Shown here one piece after another: positions 1-5,967 of a stretch of 7,696 nucleotides of DNA; positions within the stretch are counted from its first letter, which is position 1; each line of letters begins with the position of its first letter. The stretch is taken from contig CAMDVP010000146.1 of NCBI GenBank assembly GCA_945877525.1, positions 1 to 7,696 on the forward strand, read 5' to 3'. The notes under the pieces were generated by a model. That model did no database searches. It was not told where the DNA came from and saw only the letters and a list, made by a program, of their open reading frames with translations. The translations under genes and the position numbers were made by a program. The stretch is from an uncultured Clostridia bacterium. GTDB lineage: Bacteria; Bacillota; Clostridia; Christensenellales; Aristaeellaceae.

Positions 1-140
1 TCAGCTGTTTCCTGTCGGGCAGCTGCTCGGGTGCTGTGCTGCCAATCGTCTCATTGGGCACGTTGATGGCACCGGGGATATGCCGCTCGGCATACTCCGC
101 GGGTGTGCGCACATCCAGCACAATGTAAATACCAGTAACA
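1..140 (-). pseudogene. Rhodanese-like domain fragment, 5' end missing
   Basis: Read in a different frame from the membrane protein, the minus strand encodes GIYIVLDVRTPAEYAERH followed by IPGAINVPNE and then TIGSTAPEQLPDRKQ. This is the typical first half of a single-domain rhodanese (LDVRTPxEYxxGHIPGAINVP). The catalytic cysteine loop would lie beyond the window edge. There is no start codon or ribosome site upstream, because the fragment begins inside the 3' end of the membrane-protein gene. By eye its GC content is higher than that of the neighbouring gene and resembles the right edge of the window. It is either a gene truncated by a rearrangement or the sign of an assembly join. Confidence 0.7.
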
Positions 141-864
141 GCAGCGCATCATAGGCCAATGATTGAATGACAACAGGAATTGTTAATGCATCATTATACA
201 GATCTGCCGCATAGGGAATACGGACGCCAGTCAAGAGGTACATCGTGCGCGAGTTGAGTACAAAGTACACGAAAGTCGGTAAAGAAACTGTCATCCATTT
301 ATCAGGAATCCATATAGAAACAGCCAAACCAAACGTACTCCATACGCCACCTGTGATCGCCATTGCAAAGCCCACCCATAAGACAATTGGTAAACCATGC
401 AAGCAGCCAAGCCAGGAATCATAGATGCACGCTTCTGAAAAGGGGATTTCATGTGATCCGTAAATTTCCGGCATAGAGGGTAGGGCTATAAGATGGCATA
501 ATGCAGCATGCGCTAAAAAAGCGCTTCCAACACATAGACCACTAACCATGAAATTCATTGTGAGCTGCTGCATGGCATACCGCATTGTATTGGATCGAAT
601 AAGCCGCAGTTCCCAAAAACCTGAGCGTATTTCATCGACTTGTGTTGATGCAAAAGCTGTACATACGCAAAACGGAAACAGCAGCGATACGCCGCCGAAG
701 AAAATAGGCATCAACGATAGCTGTAGCGCGGACGGCTGGCCGATGACACCCCAATCTCTGCTTGCAACCCATTCAGGCATGGAAAGTCCGAGAAACGAAA
801 GAAACATGATCCCAAAGGCAATCCAGAATTCACTTGATGTGAAGGCATGATAGAATCTTTTCAT
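1..864 (-). CDS. ABC-2-like multi-pass membrane protein with replaced 3' end
   Basis: The predicted product is an integral membrane protein with about six hydrophobic segments (near residues 12-29, 47-72, 102-128, 155-186, 191-205 and 228-250), resembling the permease half of ABC-2-type exporters; no signature motif proves this. It starts 18 bases after the M56 gene, with GGGAG 8 bases before the ATG, so it is probably the third gene of the BlaI-M56 operon. An ABC permease would need an ATPase partner, and none is in the window. Residues after about 250 (CWMCAHPRSMPSG onward) are not natural: the same bases read in another frame encode a rhodanese domain. The last native helix is therefore joined to foreign DNA and the true C-terminus is lost, probably by only a few residues. 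The gene is sound to about residue 247. The permease role is an inference from topology and context. Confidence 0.6.
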   Translation of the reverse strand: MKRFYHAFTSSEFWIAFGIMFLSFLGLSMPEWVASRDWGVIGQPSALQLSLMPIFFGGVSLLFPFCVCTAFASTQVDEIRSGFWELRLIRSNTMRYAMQQLTMNFMVSGLCVGSAFLAHAALCHLIALPSMPEIYGSHEIPFSEACIYDSWLGCLHGLPIVLWVGFAMAITGGVWSTFGLAVSIWIPDKWMTVSLPTFVYFVLNSRTMYLLTGVRIPYAADLYNDALTIPVVIQSLAYDALLLLVFTLCWMCAHPRSMPSGISPVPSTCPMRRLAAQHPSSCPTGNS

Positions 865-882
865 AGCTACAGCTCCCTGTTA

Positions 883-3060
883 TCACCATGTGATCAGGTT
901 CGGAGCGTCATAAGCACGATTCTTGTTTGACTTCCAAGGGTCAATGAGTTCGCCAGTCTGAGCATTGATATATACATTCGCGTATTCAGAGGGTGTGTCG
1001 GTCAGAATCGTCATGGCAGTACGGTAACCAGCCGTTGCATTGGCAAACAGCTCACCCTCAATGACCCATGTGGGCATCAGCTTATAGACATTTGTTTGGT
1101 CAAACCAAACCACATAACCGAGCCGCAGAGAATCAACCGTTCGAAGCTGCCCTGCGTTGATGAGTTGTTCGGCGGTCTGAATCACAGCATCCAAACTACA
1201 GAAGGGCACATCCTCTGCTATTGGGTCCGTAACGGAAATTAGCTTGAGCTGCAGACTTCTGTATAGTTCTTCCCTACCAATTTCACGCATACCTTGCGTA
1301 ATGCAAATACCACCCAGAATTCCCTTGTTTTCATCCCTCATGCCAGCGCCTTTGTAGTCAGCAAATCCTTGATAGCCATAGCCCAGGACGGGTATGCCAT
1401 CAATCGTCTGATCAAAATAGGTAAATAAACAACCTTGAAAATTTGGGTCATCCTGAACCTTTTCATAATCATTGATTGCTTTGTTTTTCTTATACTTTCC
1501 GGGATCAATATGGGCATGAAGCCAGTGGGGTATCAGCTCAATAGCTTGATCTGAAAAGAATGTCTGAACGCACTCTGCCATAAAGGTTCCGGCATCGCGC
1601 ATCGTGGATGGATTGTTCACGCTGTAGGCCGTATCCATGTCAAAGTGACCGTATCGGAGCACCAACGCACGCGGTTCTCCGAAGGTTTCCAGCATGGTAC
1701 CGTTTTTACGCGCTGCTGTTCGCCATTGCTGTTGAATCGAACGATTGGGCCAGTCATAGCGGAAGAAACCAGGGTTGTTGATTGTTGCCGCTTCGCCATA
1801 CTCTGCCAAATCATTTTTTGATGTCGGCACGCCATTCACTGGCTGCATATCTTCTGCATAGTAGCAAGGAAAAGCGGATACATCCGGGACAGCGATGTCA
1901 ATATCGACCGTAACAGTCTCACCTCGCGCAGTATGGTATGACTGATGCCAGCCTGATTGCGCCTGATGATAGACATCAGAGATAGAGAGCGTGGGTTGTA
2001 ATGCCTGAGTAGTCGTTTCGTTCTCGACAGCCAATGCAGCGCCGGACAGGATACTCAGCATCAGCAACACCACCAGCAATAGCACCCCGTTTTTCTTGTT
2101 ACGTGTGTCCAACATATAGAGAATCCTCCGTTTCATCCGTTTCAGGCCTCCTTGAAAGCCGGTGCAGAGGGCAGTTTGTCGAAGACTCGACTGGGTCATG
2201 ACGCTCATGACCGTTTCGGCATAGCGCCGCCGTTCCGCCTTGTCGCAGCCCGTCAGCACGACTTCGTCACAGGAGGCTTCGCAATAGAGATTCATTTCCC
2301 GGCTGAGCAGGTATACCGCCGGATTCATCCAATGTATAGCTTTCGCCAGCACGATGAGGAGCTTCACAACCACGTCGCCGCGGCGGAAATGCGTCCATTC
2401 GTGCCGGTATATCAGGAGTAGATCTTCATCGGAGGCGTCGCTTTCTGGCAGCAGCAGCCGAGGACGAAGCACACCCGTCACCATTGGGCTGTCGATCGCG
2501 GCACAGGTGAACAAAGCCGGAGCTTTTCGGCCTTGTACGATCTGAGCAAGCAGCTTCTGAGCGCGGGCAGGTGCAGGAACTGACCATCGGTTCACCAGTC
2601 GCAGGAAGCGGTGATGCCGCCAGCCCACCCTTGCCAACACAGCTGCCACGCCGACAGCCCAGAGGAGGAAGGTCAACTGCTCCCCATTGATATTCAACGG
2701 ACGTGCAGGAGCTTTCGTAGCCTGCGTGGCTGTTCGCGGAATGGTTGCCACGGTTTGGTCTGTTTGAGCTGGGTCAATCGGTTCAGCATTCTCCATGCCC
2801 ATCGTCAGGAGGGACGCGGAAGCAGCCGTATGCGGCACAGCTTGTGCCGGTTCAGCAGCGGGCACAGGGCTCTGCATCGCAGGACGCGGCAGCACAGGCC
2901 GCCACGGAATCAGGAAGCCCAGCAGCACAACCATCAGCAGCGCGTACACCGTGCGTTGGCTGTATCGCCGGGAAATCACGGGCGCAAGGGCTGCCATCAG
3001 GCACGTCACCGCGCCCATCGACAGCGTACAGCCAAGCAGCATTTGCAGCCAATATGCCAT
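883..3060 (-). CDS. M56 family (BlaR1-like) membrane metallopeptidase with novel sensor domain
   Basis: Likely a transmembrane sensor-protease that inactivates the adjacent BlaI-type repressor. I chose the ATG at 3060: GGAGGA at 3067-3072 is 6-7 bases from it but touches the alternative ATG at 3066. Numbering from 3060 (725 residues), there are N-terminal membrane helices, a Pro/Ala-rich linker near 55-120, another helix near 128-145, the zinc motif HEWTH at 220-224 and a downstream zinc-ligand glutamate in YCEASCDE (about 261). A last helix lies at about 325-345, followed by a C-terminal domain of about 380 residues, presumably extracellular. That domain shows no convincing penicillin-binding signature; its GIPV and YINAQTGELIDP stretches recall PepSY/DUF6034-like folds (weak). 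BlaI stops 2 bases before this start, so translation is probably coupled. The C-terminal half appears more AT-rich than the N-terminal half. The family call is firm; the signal is unknown. Confidence 0.88.
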   Translation of the reverse strand: MAYWLQMLLGCTLSMGAVTCLMAALAPVISRRYSQRTVYALLMVVLLGFLIPWRPVLPRPAMQSPVPAAEPAQAVPHTAASASLLTMGMENAEPIDPAQTDQTVATIPRTATQATKAPARPLNINGEQLTFLLWAVGVAAVLARVGWRHHRFLRLVNRWSVPAPARAQKLLAQIVQGRKAPALFTCAAIDSPMVTGVLRPRLLLPESDASDEDLLLIYRHEWTHFRRGDVVVKLLIVLAKAIHWMNPAVYLLSREMNLYCEASCDEVVLTGCDKAERRRYAETVMSVMTQSSLRQTALCTGFQGGLKRMKRRILYMLDTRNKKNGVLLLVVLLMLSILSGAALAVENETTTQALQPTLSISDVYHQAQSGWHQSYHTARGETVTVDIDIAVPDVSAFPCYYAEDMQPVNGVPTSKNDLAEYGEAATINNPGFFRYDWPNRSIQQQWRTAARKNGTMLETFGEPRALVLRYGHFDMDTAYSVNNPSTMRDAGTFMAECVQTFFSDQAIELIPHWLHAHIDPGKYKKNKAINDYEKVQDDPNFQGCLFTYFDQTIDGIPVLGYGYQGFADYKGAGMRDENKGILGGICITQGMREIGREELYRSLQLKLISVTDPIAEDVPFCSLDAVIQTAEQLINAGQLRTVDSLRLGYVVWFDQTNVYKLMPTWVIEGELFANATAGYRTAMTILTDTPSEYANVYINAQTGELIDPWKSNKNRAYDAPNLITW

Positions 3061-3062
3061 GT

Positions 3063-3431
3063 TCATTCCTCCGTCATCTGATCAAACCATTGCCGCAGCT
3101 CGGATTTGTCCTTGTCGCTTAGCTGCATGCCGGTCAGGCAGGCCAGCAAGCTGGACAGGCTCTTTCCGTGCACCTGCTTAATAAAGGTTGAGGTTTCCAT
3201 CTGCAGATATTCCTGGCGGGTGATCAGCGGAGAAAACGTCTTTTCTCTCCCTTTGCCCTTTTTCGCTTCAAGGAAGCCACGTTCGATCAACCGCGCCACA
3301 AGAGTTAAGCATGTCTGCGGTTTCCATGCGCGTTCATTCCCCACAGCCTCCATCACCATGGCCGTGGTGACAGGTGGTTTTGCGCTCCAGATGTAGTTCA
3401 TGATGGCGAATTCGCTTTCCGGCAGTTGCAT
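3063..3431 (-). CDS. BlaI/MecI/CopY family transcriptional repressor
   Basis: A 122-residue protein of the usual BlaI length. Residues 1-70 form a winged helix: it opens LPESEFAIMNYIW, the recognition helix is QTCLTLVARLIERGFL (39-54), and the basic wing is KKGKGREKTF. Residues 73-122 fit the helical dimerisation domain. These repressors bind as dimers to palindromic operators and are cut or released when the partner M56 protease is activated. Here the partner gene follows immediately (2-base gap). The ATG has an AAGGGAGA ribosome site at 3438-3445. The promoter upstream carries an inverted repeat over its -10 box, which fits autorepression. The regulated function is probably the operon itself, including the membrane protein; no beta-lactamase gene is present in the window. 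Confidence 0.92.
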   Translation of the reverse strand: MQLPESEFAIMNYIWSAKPPVTTAMVMEAVGNERAWKPQTCLTLVARLIERGFLEAKKGKGREKTFSPLITRQEYLQMETSTFIKQVHGKSLSSLLACLTGMQLSDKDKSELRQWFDQMTEE

Positions 3432-3473
3432 ATCCGTCTCTCCCTTCTTATTCTACAGCCTGTCTTGCTTTAT

Positions 3474-3492
3474 ATTCTACACTACGTAGAAT
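3474..3492. promoter_or_regulatory. Probable BlaI-type operator
   Basis: A perfect inverted repeat, ATTCTAC-N5-GTAGAAT, covers the -10 box and part of the -35/-10 spacer. It is similar in layout to BlaI/MecI operators (TAC...GTA dyads), and a bound dimer would block RNA polymerase. A further single half-site, ATTCTAC at 3450-3456, lies downstream of the predicted start of transcription and may bind a second dimer. Confidence 0.7.
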
Positions 3493-3502
3493 TTCTTGTC
3501 AA
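3474..3502 (-). promoter_or_regulatory. BlaI operon promoter
   Basis: On the minus strand TTGACA (3497-3502) and TAGAAT (3474-3479) are separated by exactly 17 bases, a near-consensus vegetative promoter. Transcription would start near 3467, leaving a leader of about 35 bases before the repressor ATG. Confidence 0.8.
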
Positions 3503-3591
3503 GGGATTTGGGCGTAACATTTGTAATTCCTTTAGGCTTGAGGGGTTGCAAGCACCCGCTGCACAACTGTGCTACATCTGCTGCTTAGCAA

Positions 3592-3622
3592 TTATATAAC
3601 GCGCATAAAGAAAAACTCCTTT
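3592..3622 (-). pseudogene. Start-site stub of a lost serine recombinase gene
   Basis: AAAGGAG (3616-3622) sits 9 bases before ATG CGC GTT ATA TAA (3606-3592), encoding only MRVI. TnpX-type large serine recombinases often begin MRVI followed by a basic stretch, and they can lie near TnpW-like genes, as here (TnpW stops at 3716). What is seen is a good ribosome site and four codons. That this is the broken start of a recombinase is an inference from family knowledge. Confidence 0.35.
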
Positions 3623-3715
3623 GTGATCTCTTTCGCTTGTATGGGCTACAAAGAAGGAAATTCTCTTACCCAGAAATGAAATCAATGCTTATGCAAAAAC
3701 GGCTTGTCTGTCTCG

Positions 3716-3910
3716 TCAGGTCGCAGATTGGCGGACGGCATTCACAATATCACTATGGAGCATCCGTTCAATCTTATCCTGCATTGTTTCTGCATTCGCT
3801 ACCGGGAAAAAGGCCCGAACAACAAACGATCTGCCATCAATCACCTTGGTGAAGGCTGCAAAAAACTGTTTGATTTCATTTTCATCGGTGGTGTTCATCA
3901 TATTTTCCAT
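3716..3910 (-). CDS. TnpW-like small transposon-encoded protein
   Basis: A 64-residue protein beginning MENMMNTTDENEIKQFF. The central and C-terminal part, GRSFVVRAFFPV followed by ETMQDKIERML, matches my recollection of the TnpW family of Tn4451-like clostridial elements (a short beta region, then ETMxDKIxRxI). Its biochemical role is not known. I chose the ATG at 3910 because AAGGAG (3920-3925) is 9 bases upstream; the in-frame ATG at 3934 has no such site. It lies between the nuclease gene and a four-codon recombinase stub on the same strand, which fits a decayed transposon operon. No promoter is visible directly upstream, so it may be read from the nuclease promoter. Confidence 0.6.
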   Translation of the reverse strand: MENMMNTTDENEIKQFFAAFTKVIDGRSFVVRAFFPVANAETMQDKIERMLHSDIVNAVRQSAT

Positions 3911-4072
3911 ACTGTCATTCTCCTTCGGTATCATGGGTTTTACATTTTCTGCAATTAGGACATCGAAAAAGCGGCGGTCGGTATGATCGTCGCTTCAACA
4001 TCATGGTCGATAATGATATGATTGGCTTGTGTTTCCATCTGTTAACATTGGTTTTCCGGTAGAACATCAGTT

Positions 4073-5179
4073 TTATTCAGTTCTATCGCTCAATTCTGCC
4101 TCGATCTCCTCAATCGTGGGCAAGCTGCTCTTAAAGTTGTCAGGAACCAAATGCGTTAATTGATAGCTGGAAATGCCCAGGGGCTGGCTGGTTGCTTCCA
4201 ACGCATACTGTGCCTGAACCTTGTCCATATCCTTACAAACCAGCAAACCGAGCGTTGGCTGATCTTCCGGCATCTTCATCTGATGATTGACCGCCACCAC
4301 ATATGCGCCAAGCTGTCCCATGTGGCTGGGTTCAAAACGAGTAGCCTTTACTTCCACGACCACATAGCAATGCAGCTTGGCATGGTAGAAAAGCAAGTCA
4401 ATGAAGTTTTCCGTATCGCCCATTTCCACGCGGACTTCACGGCCCATCAAGGCAAAACCAGCGCCTAATTCAAGCAAGAACTTTTCCGTATTCGTCAGCA
4501 AGGCGTCCTTCAATTCTCTTTCGTCATATTTCTCCCGTAATGTCAAAAAATCGAAATTGTAAGGGTCTCTTGTCATAGACTGTGCCAAATCGCCTTGCGG
4601 ATCGGGCAATAAACGCCGGAAATTCGTCAATGCCTTTCCTTGGCGTTCATATAAGTCAGTATCCAGGAAATTCAGCAGAACATCTCTCGACCAGTTGTTT
4701 TCTAATGTTTTGCGCACATAAAACATCGCTCTTTCCGGGTCGTTCTTGCACTTATCAATTAACAGCTTTTGATGTCCCCAGGGAATCAGAAAAATAGCTT
4801 CTCTCGAATCGTCCCCAAGTTGGGGACGATTTGTAATGGCATGAGAATCGTCCTCAACCTGGGGACGATTCTCTACTGCAATCACATCATCAGAAGGGTA
4901 CAACTCATAGAAGTATCTCATATATTTGAGGTTCGTAACTGAAAATGAATGAACATCCGGGAAAATGCTTTGCAGATCGGTACTGACAGCTTTATAAAAC
5001 CCAGCTCCATATTTTGCGTTTGCGCTCATATGGGAAATATCTTTGCCAAGGCTCCAGTAAAAGCGCAGCATCTCATCGTTCACCTTCACGGCAGCTCGAA
5101 TTTGGCTTTGCTTGAATCTTTTGCTGACTTTCTGAATCCAATCCCGATAGCTATTATCGGCAGAAAGTAGTTTGCTCAC
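4073..5179 (-). CDS. DUF1016 / PDDEXK nuclease domain protein (YhcG-like)
   Basis: About 368 residues, the usual length for this family. The N-terminal DUF1016 region is helical (from an upstream ATG: YWSLGKDI near 46-53, FSVTNLKYMRYFYELYP near 84-100, IPWGHQKLLIDKCK at 137-150, NNWSRDVLLNFL at 166-177). The C-terminal PDDEXK domain shows the catalytic set D266 (FIDLLFYH), E281 and K283 (VVEVKA), with Q294 shortly after. All key residues are intact, so it should be an active DNA or RNA nuclease. Relatives are often seen in accessory and defence loci, but the substrate is unknown. I place the start at GTG 5179, because GGAGGG lies 7 bases upstream. The ATG at 5194 overlaps that ribosome site and has none of its own, but would add only five residues. 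Residues about 108-132 hold a 13-residue repeat (NRPQxxDDS) encoded by palindromic DNA. Confidence 0.9.
   Translation of the reverse strand: MSKLLSADNSYRDWIQKVSKRFKQSQIRAAVKVNDEMLRFYWSLGKDISHMSANAKYGAGFYKAVSTDLQSIFPDVHSFSVTNLKYMRYFYELYPSDDVIAVENRPQVEDDSHAITNRPQLGDDSREAIFLIPWGHQKLLIDKCKNDPERAMFYVRKTLENNWSRDVLLNFLDTDLYERQGKALTNFRRLLPDPQGDLAQSMTRDPYNFDFLTLREKYDERELKDALLTNTEKFLLELGAGFALMGREVRVEMGDTENFIDLLFYHAKLHCYVVVEVKATRFEPSHMGQLGAYVVAVNHQMKMPEDQPTLGLLVCKDMDKVQAQYALEATSQPLGISSYQLTHLVPDNFKSSLPTIEEIEAELSDRTE
4806..4873. repeat. Two tandem palindromic units inside the nuclease gene
   Basis: Unit 1 (4806-4831) and unit 2 (4845-4870) match at 23 of 26 bases with a 39-base period. Unit 1 is a 12-1-12 perfect palindrome (AATCGTCCCCAA, centre 4819). 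Unit 2 has perfect 11-base arms (4843-4853 and 4863-4873) that extend inward with one wobble pair. Both are in frame and encode NRPQ(V/L)xDDS repeats. Confidence 0.85.
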
Positions 5180-5229
5180 GTGGTAGCCCTCCATTCATAT
5201 CGACTGTATATAGGGCAGATTTCTCTTGT

Positions 5230-5258
5230 ATTATACCCGAAATATACGGAAGTTTCAA
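5230..5258 (-). promoter_or_regulatory. Promoter of the nuclease gene
   Basis: On the minus strand TTGAAA (5253-5258) is followed after exactly 17 bases by a consensus TATAAT (5230-5235). Transcription would start near 5223, about 44 bases before the GTG start. Confidence 0.8.
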
Positions 5259-5301
5259 TCAGTGACATAATAGTAAAAAACCTTATTATCCGTTTTTTCG
5301 A

Positions 5302-5329
5302 GGCAGGACAACCAACAGGTCATCCTGCC
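5302..5329. other. Intergenic hairpin
   Basis: GGCAGGA and TCCTGCC pair across a 14-base loop that itself contains ACC-AACA-GGT, giving a stem with a symmetrical internal CA/CA bulge. No T-run follows on either strand, so it is not a clear terminator. It lies between two divergent genes. Function unknown. Confidence 0.4.
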
Positions 5330-5351
5330 CCAAATAGGTGTCCGGGAAGCC

Positions 5352-5369
5352 TTGATTTACTCTAATCAA
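5352..5369. other. Small inverted repeat upstream of the orphan gene
   Basis: TTGATT-N6-AATCAA is a 6-6-6 dyad about 75 bases before the plus-strand gene. It could be an operator or part of a weak promoter; no convincing -10 box follows. Confidence 0.3.
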
Positions 5370-5443
5370 AGAACTATTGCCACAGCTCAGTAGTCAACAG
5401 AAATTGAAGTTCTTACCTGTAAAAGCTTTTTGGGAGGATCACA

Positions 5444-5794
5444 ATGAAGAATAAAGTCGCAATCAAACCTAAAGCTGAATTCGCCAAATGGATAACCATT
5501 TCGAATCTTTTTACGAAAAGCAGAATATCCCCTCAAGAAGCACTTAGTCAGTTCAATTCATTGAATGCTACGCAGCGGATAGGAATTAAAAAGTCTTTTC
5601 AACGATATGATGAGTTCTGTCGGAGTACACTCTCCCGAGAGAAACTTCCCCAAGACGAATTGAAGAATATCTGGGAAACTTTCGAGATGGTCAATGCACA
5701 TATTATTGCAACTGAGTATGGCATCGACCCGCTGACTGTTGTAATGTGTGCTAATCCTATATGCAAGAATAACGAACGAATCATTTTACGATAA
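5444..5794 (+). CDS. Hypothetical 116-residue protein
   Basis: I do not recognise this protein. It is a real-looking gene: GGGAGGATC ends 4 bases before the ATG, it is the only long plus-strand frame not lying opposite a recognisable gene, and its codon use is plausible for AT-rich accessory DNA. The product is small and probably soluble and mostly helical, with a basic N-terminus (MKNKVAIKPKAEFAKW), a central RIGIKKSFQRYDEFCRS stretch, and a C-terminus with two cysteines (CANPIC) ending in a basic tail. There is no signal peptide or membrane helix. It is transcribed away from the nuclease gene and towards the tRNA fragment, so it may be edge cargo of the integrated element. No confident promoter is visible upstream, and the hairpin downstream carries its T-run on the other strand. 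A role in element control (excision, immunity or antitoxin) is possible but unsupported. Confidence 0.65.
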   Translation: MKNKVAIKPKAEFAKWITISNLFTKSRISPQEALSQFNSLNATQRIGIKKSFQRYDEFCRSTLSREKLPQDELKNIWETFEMVNAHIIATEYGIDPLTVVMCANPICKNNERIILR

Positions 5795-5855
5795 ATAGCA
5801 GATTTCTCCCTATCAGGCATTAGAAATGAAGTATTGAAACCATAACATCAAACAT

Positions 5856-5888
5856 AAAAGTCCGGGGAATCCTCATGCGGCCCCGGAC
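5856..5888 (-). terminator. Minus-strand intrinsic terminator without an obvious gene
   Basis: GTCCGGGG (5860-5867) and CCCCGGAC (5881-5888) form a perfect 8-bp GC-rich stem with a 13-base loop. On the minus strand it is followed by TTTTATGTTTG, so it should stop transcription coming from the right. No intact minus-strand gene lies directly upstream. It could also act as a weaker end for the plus-strand gene finishing at 5794. Confidence 0.55.
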
Positions 5889-5929
5889 ACATAAGCAAAA
5901 AGGTATCACGCCTGTTCATTGCATAGGCA

Positions 5930-5961
5930 AATGCACAAAATGTACCATTATTTTGTGCATT
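5930..5961. repeat. 12-8-12 inverted repeat next to a tRNA fragment
   Basis: AATGCACAAAAT (5930-5941) and ATTTTGTGCATT (5950-5961) are perfect inverted arms around the 8-base spacer GTACCATT. There is no T-run, so it is not a terminator. The arm and spacer sizes resemble tyrosine-recombinase core sites (13-8-13 for Cre and FLP, 11-6-11 for Xer). It lies 6 bases before the tRNA 3' fragment, where an integrase core site would be expected. Confidence 0.5.
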
Positions 5962-5967
5962 CCTTCT

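Noticed and set aside
548..850. A 100-codon plus-strand frame opposite the membrane protein
   Set aside because: The minus-strand frame encodes regular membrane helices and has a ribosome site; the plus frame does not.
883..2030. A penicillin-binding (class D-like) sensor domain as in true BlaR1
   Set aside because: No convincing active-site series (SxxK, SxN, KTG) is visible in the C-terminal region, and no beta-lactamase gene is nearby.
2152..3181. Several overlapping plus-strand frames of 60-156 codons
   Set aside because: They lie opposite the well-supported M56 and BlaI genes and have no recognisable content.
4160..5170. Plus-strand frames opposite the DUF1016 gene
   Set aside because: The minus strand matches the whole nuclease family from end to end, so these are shadows.
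5599..5820. A 73-codon minus-strand frame opposite the orphan gene
   Set aside because: It has no ribosome site, and its translation looks like a shadow; the plus-strand frame has a strong ribosome site.
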